Source of the DNA: Thaumarchaeota archaeon 13_1_40CM_4_38_7
Lineage (GTDB): Archaea; Thermoproteota; Nitrososphaeria; Nitrososphaerales; Nitrosopumilaceae
Assembly (NCBI GenBank): GCA_001917995.1
Contig: MNFB01000010.1
Location: forward strand, 1-38,253
Length of the DNA stretch: 38,253 nt
Direction of reading: 5' to 3'
The position numbers and the translations under genes are program-made. Positions 35,481 to 38,253 of the stretch are shown piece by piece. How positions within the stretch are numbered: the first letter of the stretch is position 1; each line of letters opens with the position of its first letter. The notes below the pieces were generated by a model that was not told where the DNA came from, did not search any database, and saw only the letters and a list, made by a program, of their open reading frames with translations.

Positions 35481-35507
35481 TAGTTATTACTCAATTTATC
35501 ATATAAG

Positions 35508-37649
35508 TTATGGTGTCAAAGCTTGTCGTGGTTTGACCTTGCCTGGTCGTATCTTTTCGATTGCGTTCTCGAAATCTTCTTGAGTTATTTTGATTGATTT
35601 TACAGATTTTTCTTTATTGTTGACGTATCTTCGTATAGCACTCATTGCAGCTCTGTTACATACTCCTTCAATTTCTGCTCCACTAAATCCATCAGTCAGT
35701 TCTACGAGTTTGGCAAAGTCTATCTTGTCTGCAAGTGGCTTCTTTTTTGTATGTATCTTGAATATGTTTTCACGTCCTTTGGAATCAGGGAGAGGAACCT
35801 CAAGTATTCTGTCAAACCTGCCAGGTCTTAGTAATGCATTATCTACCAGATCTACTCTGTTGGTTGCCCCAATTATTAGTACATTATTTAATTCCTCTAG
35901 TCCGTCGATCTCAGTTAACAGCTGTGAAACTACCCTATCTGTTACGTGTGAATCTGAACCAGATGAGCTTCTGCTTGGAACAAGCGCGTCTATTTCATCT
36001 AGAAATATTATGCAAGGAGCTGCCTGACGAGCCTTTCTGAAAACTTCGCGTACTCCTTTTTCTGATTCGCCAACCCACTTGGAAAGTAATTCTGGGCCTT
36101 TTATGCTGATAAAGTTAGATTCTGTTGTGTGAGCTACTGCCTTTGCAATCAGTGTTTTGCCAGTTCCAGGTGGGCCATAAAGCAATACTCCTTTTGGAGC
36201 TTTAACATCGGTGTGTTCAAATGCTTCCTTGTGCTTTAGCGGCCATTCTACCGCTTCATGTAGTTCTTCTTTTAGTGATTCTAGTCCACCAACATCTTCC
36301 CATGTGACATTAGGCACTTGAACTAGAACTTCTCTTAGTGCTGATGGTCGTACTTCTTTTAGTGCGTCTTTGAAATCCTCCTCAGTAATGATAATTTTTT
36401 GCAGAATTTCGTTTGGAATTTTTTCTTTTTCTAAATCAATGTCAGGTAATATTCTTCGTAACGATCTCATAGCAGCTTCTTTTGCAAGAATTTCCAAATC
36501 TGCACCAACAAATCCATGAGTTACTTTTGCAAATTGATCCAAGTTGACCTTTGCTTCTATTGGCATTCCACGCGTATGGATATCTAGAATTTCTTTTCGT
36601 CCTCGTTGATCAGGGATCCCAATTTCGATTTCACGATCAAATCTTCCTGGTCTTCTTATTGCAGGATCTAGCGAGTCAGGTCTGTTACTAGCAGCAATAA
36701 CAACTACCTTACCTCTTGATTTCATTCCATCCATCAAAGTTAATAATTGTGATACGATTCTCTTTTCTACTTCACCGGTTACTTCCTCTCGTTTTGGAGC
36801 AATCGAGTCAATTTCGTCTATGAATATTATACTTGGAGCATTCTCCTCAGCTTGTTTGAATATGTCACGAAGTCTTTCTTCACTTTCACCGTAAAACTTG
36901 CCCATTATTTCAGGACCACTAATTGATATGAAATGAGAGTTAGTCTCTCCGGCTACTGCCTTTGCTAATAGAGTCTTGCCAGTTCCAGGAGGTCCATAAA
37001 GCAGTACACCTTTTGGTGCCTCTACACTTAGTTTCTCAAACAATTCAGGATGTCTCATAGGAAGCTCTACCATCTCGCGTATCTTTTGTACCTCGTTTTT
37101 GAGACCTCCTAAATCATCATAGGTTATTCTTGGAATAGAATTATCAATTGCCTTAGTCATAGAGCCAAGTTTGAATTCGGTATGTTCTGTTACTAAAACT
37201 GGTTTTGAAGATGGAGTTGTGCTAGTTACTACTAGTTGTGTTTTTCCACCTAGCTGAGTTGATACTATAAGAGTATCGCCTGTTGTAAATACATGACCAA
37301 AATAGTTTGCTTGCATGTATTCTTGCAATCCTTCTGCACCAAGTTTTTCAATAGGAGAAACTGTAACTTGATCTGCTTCTGCAGCATCAACACTCTTTAT
37401 TGAAATCTTCTCCCCTATCCCAGAACCAATATTGTGTCTTGTAATTCCGTCGATTTTTATTATTCCAGTACCATATTGCTCTGCTGAGCCAGGCCATAAC
37501 TTTACATGACTTTTTCTGTTTCCTACCAGTTCCAATATTTGGCCGGTTTTCCAGTTGTTGTCTTCAACAACTTTAGGATCCACTACTGCAATGCCTTTTC
37601 CAACGTGGCGCTGTGCCGCTTCTGCAATTTTTAGTGTAATTTCGCTCAT
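35508..37649 (-). CDS. CDC48/VAT-type AAA+ ATPase
   Basis: Two AAA modules, each [28 protein letters not shown] and [15 protein letters not shown]-terminal double-psi barrel. Confidence 0.96.
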   Translation of the reverse strand: MSEITLKIAEAAQRHVGKGIAVVDPKVVEDNNWKTGQILELVGNRKSHVKLWPGSAEQYGTGIIKIDGITRHNIGSGIGEKISIKSVDAAEADQVTVSPIEKLGAEGLQEYMQANYFGHVFTTGDTLIVSTQLGGKTQLVVTSTTPSSKPVLVTEHTEFKLGSMTKAIDNSIPRITYDDLGGLKNEVQKIREMVELPMRHPELFEKLSVEAPKGVLLYGPPGTGKTLLAKAVAGETNSHFISISGPEIMGKFYGESEERLRDIFKQAEENAPSIIFIDEIDSIAPKREEVTGEVEKRIVSQLLTLMDGMKSRGKVVVIAASNRPDSLDPAIRRPGRFDREIEIGIPDQRGRKEILDIHTRGMPIEAKVNLDQFAKVTHGFVGADLEILAKEAAMRSLRRILPDIDLEKEKIPNEILQKIIITEEDFKDALKEVRPSALREVLVQVPNVTWEDVGGLESLKEELHEAVEWPLKHKEAFEHTDVKAPKGVLLYGPPGTGKTLIAKAVAHTTESNFISIKGPELLSKWVGESEKGVREVFRKARQAAPCIIFLDEIDALVPSRSSSGSDSHVTDRVVSQLLTEIDGLEELNNVLIIGATNRVDLVDNALLRPGRFDRILEVPLPDSKGRENIFKIHTKKKPLADKIDFAKLVELTDGFSGAEIEGVCNRAAMSAIRRYVNNKEKSVKSIKITQEDFENAIEKIRPGKVKPRQALTP

Positions 37650-37675
37650 ATTTAATCACCATAAAAAATAAGGGG

Positions 37676-38176
37676 TTATTCGACCGAGACTGTTTTGCCT
37701 TTTGGTCGTTCCTCTTCTTTTAGCTTGAAGCTTACTTCAAGAATTCCGTTGGCATATGCTGCCTTGACAGAATCTTCATCGACTTTGTGCTTTACTGGCA
37801 CCTTTGTGTGATACTTTCTGTCGTTGTGTTCTGCATCGATGTTGACTGTTTGACCCACTACCTCTATCTTGATGTCTTTCTTTTCTACTCCTGGCATCTC
37901 TGCTATCAGCTTGAGAAGCTTTTCCTTGTCATCAACAATGACATCTACTAGTGGTTCTCTTGTTTCTGCTGTCGGAAGTAGACCTGGCCTAATGTTTCCA
38001 TATTCTTTTACCACAGGTTTACCATCCGGTCCTACGGTCATAGAATACCCATAGTAATAGGGACCAAAGGTCTGAACGTTTTCTTCAGTTTTCATTTCGT
38101 CCCACATTTCGTCTAGTTCCTTGAATGGTCGCATCATCCTTCGGAAGAGGCTATCAAATTCGTCGAATTCCATCAT
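37676..38176 (-). CDS. Hsp20/alpha-crystallin small heat shock protein
   Basis: EPLVDVIVDDKEKLLKLIAEMPGVEKKDIKIEVVGQTVNIDAEHNDRKYHTKVPVKHKVDEDSVKAAYANGILEVSFKLKEEERPKGKTVSVE. Confidence 0.93.
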   Translation of the reverse strand: MMEFDEFDSLFRRMMRPFKELDEMWDEMKTEENVQTFGPYYYGYSMTVGPDGKPVVKEYGNIRPGLLPTAETREPLVDVIVDDKEKLLKLIAEMPGVEKKDIKIEVVGQTVNIDAEHNDRKYHTKVPVKHKVDEDSVKAAYANGILEVSFKLKEEERPKGKTVSVE

Positions 38177-38253
38177 ATGTCATATTCACCTATGTGATGT
38201 AATAGTACTGACATTATATAAATTTTATGTGCTTTTATATAGAATTCTTACAT

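Noticed and set aside
35590-36027. 145-aa plus-strand ORF inside CDC48
   Set aside because: Opposite strand of a highly conserved AAA ATPase; no independent support.
1-38253. CRISPR arrays, transposons, integrase, prophage or restriction/defence genes
   Set aside because: No direct-repeat/spacer pattern, transposase, integrase or nuclease-defence motif was seen on either strand.

Overview
This 38.25-kb window reads as dense, mostly core chromosome from an ammonia-oxidizer-like archaeon (Thaumarchaeota/Nitrososphaerota). That placement is inferred from gene content: KH-domain aCPSF1/FttA, proteasome beta, glycerol-1-phosphate dehydrogenase, archaeal SepF, PCNA, TFS, Rpo11, CDC48, and a PEF(G)-CTERM-like secreted protein. 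I support about 57 protein genes or gene fragments, plus tRNA-Val(GAC) on the minus strand and tRNA-Arg(CCT), whose D-loop carries an oversize insertion. Three items are absent from the ORF track: a truncated Xaa-Pro aminopeptidase at the left edge, a 39-aa Cys-rich microprotein, and a 51-aa ORF. I found no CRISPR array, IS element, prophage or obvious defence island. The strongest leads are: (1) an orphan MtrA-like corrinoid protein, translationally coupled to a DegT-type aminotransferase, in a window that also has BluB and CobJ; (2) a compact divergent ars locus (arsR | arsC-aquaglyceroporin-MFS) whose ArsR has a C-terminal Cys cluster; (3) the interrupted D-loop of tRNA-Arg(CCT); (4) an internally duplicated unknown domain in a 491-aa secreted protein; (5) structured intergenic regions upstream of the PiT/DUF47 genes, the cyclophilin gene and the ferredoxin gene; (6) convergent genes that repeatedly share interleaved stop codons. 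All family calls come from reading motifs; no database search was run.
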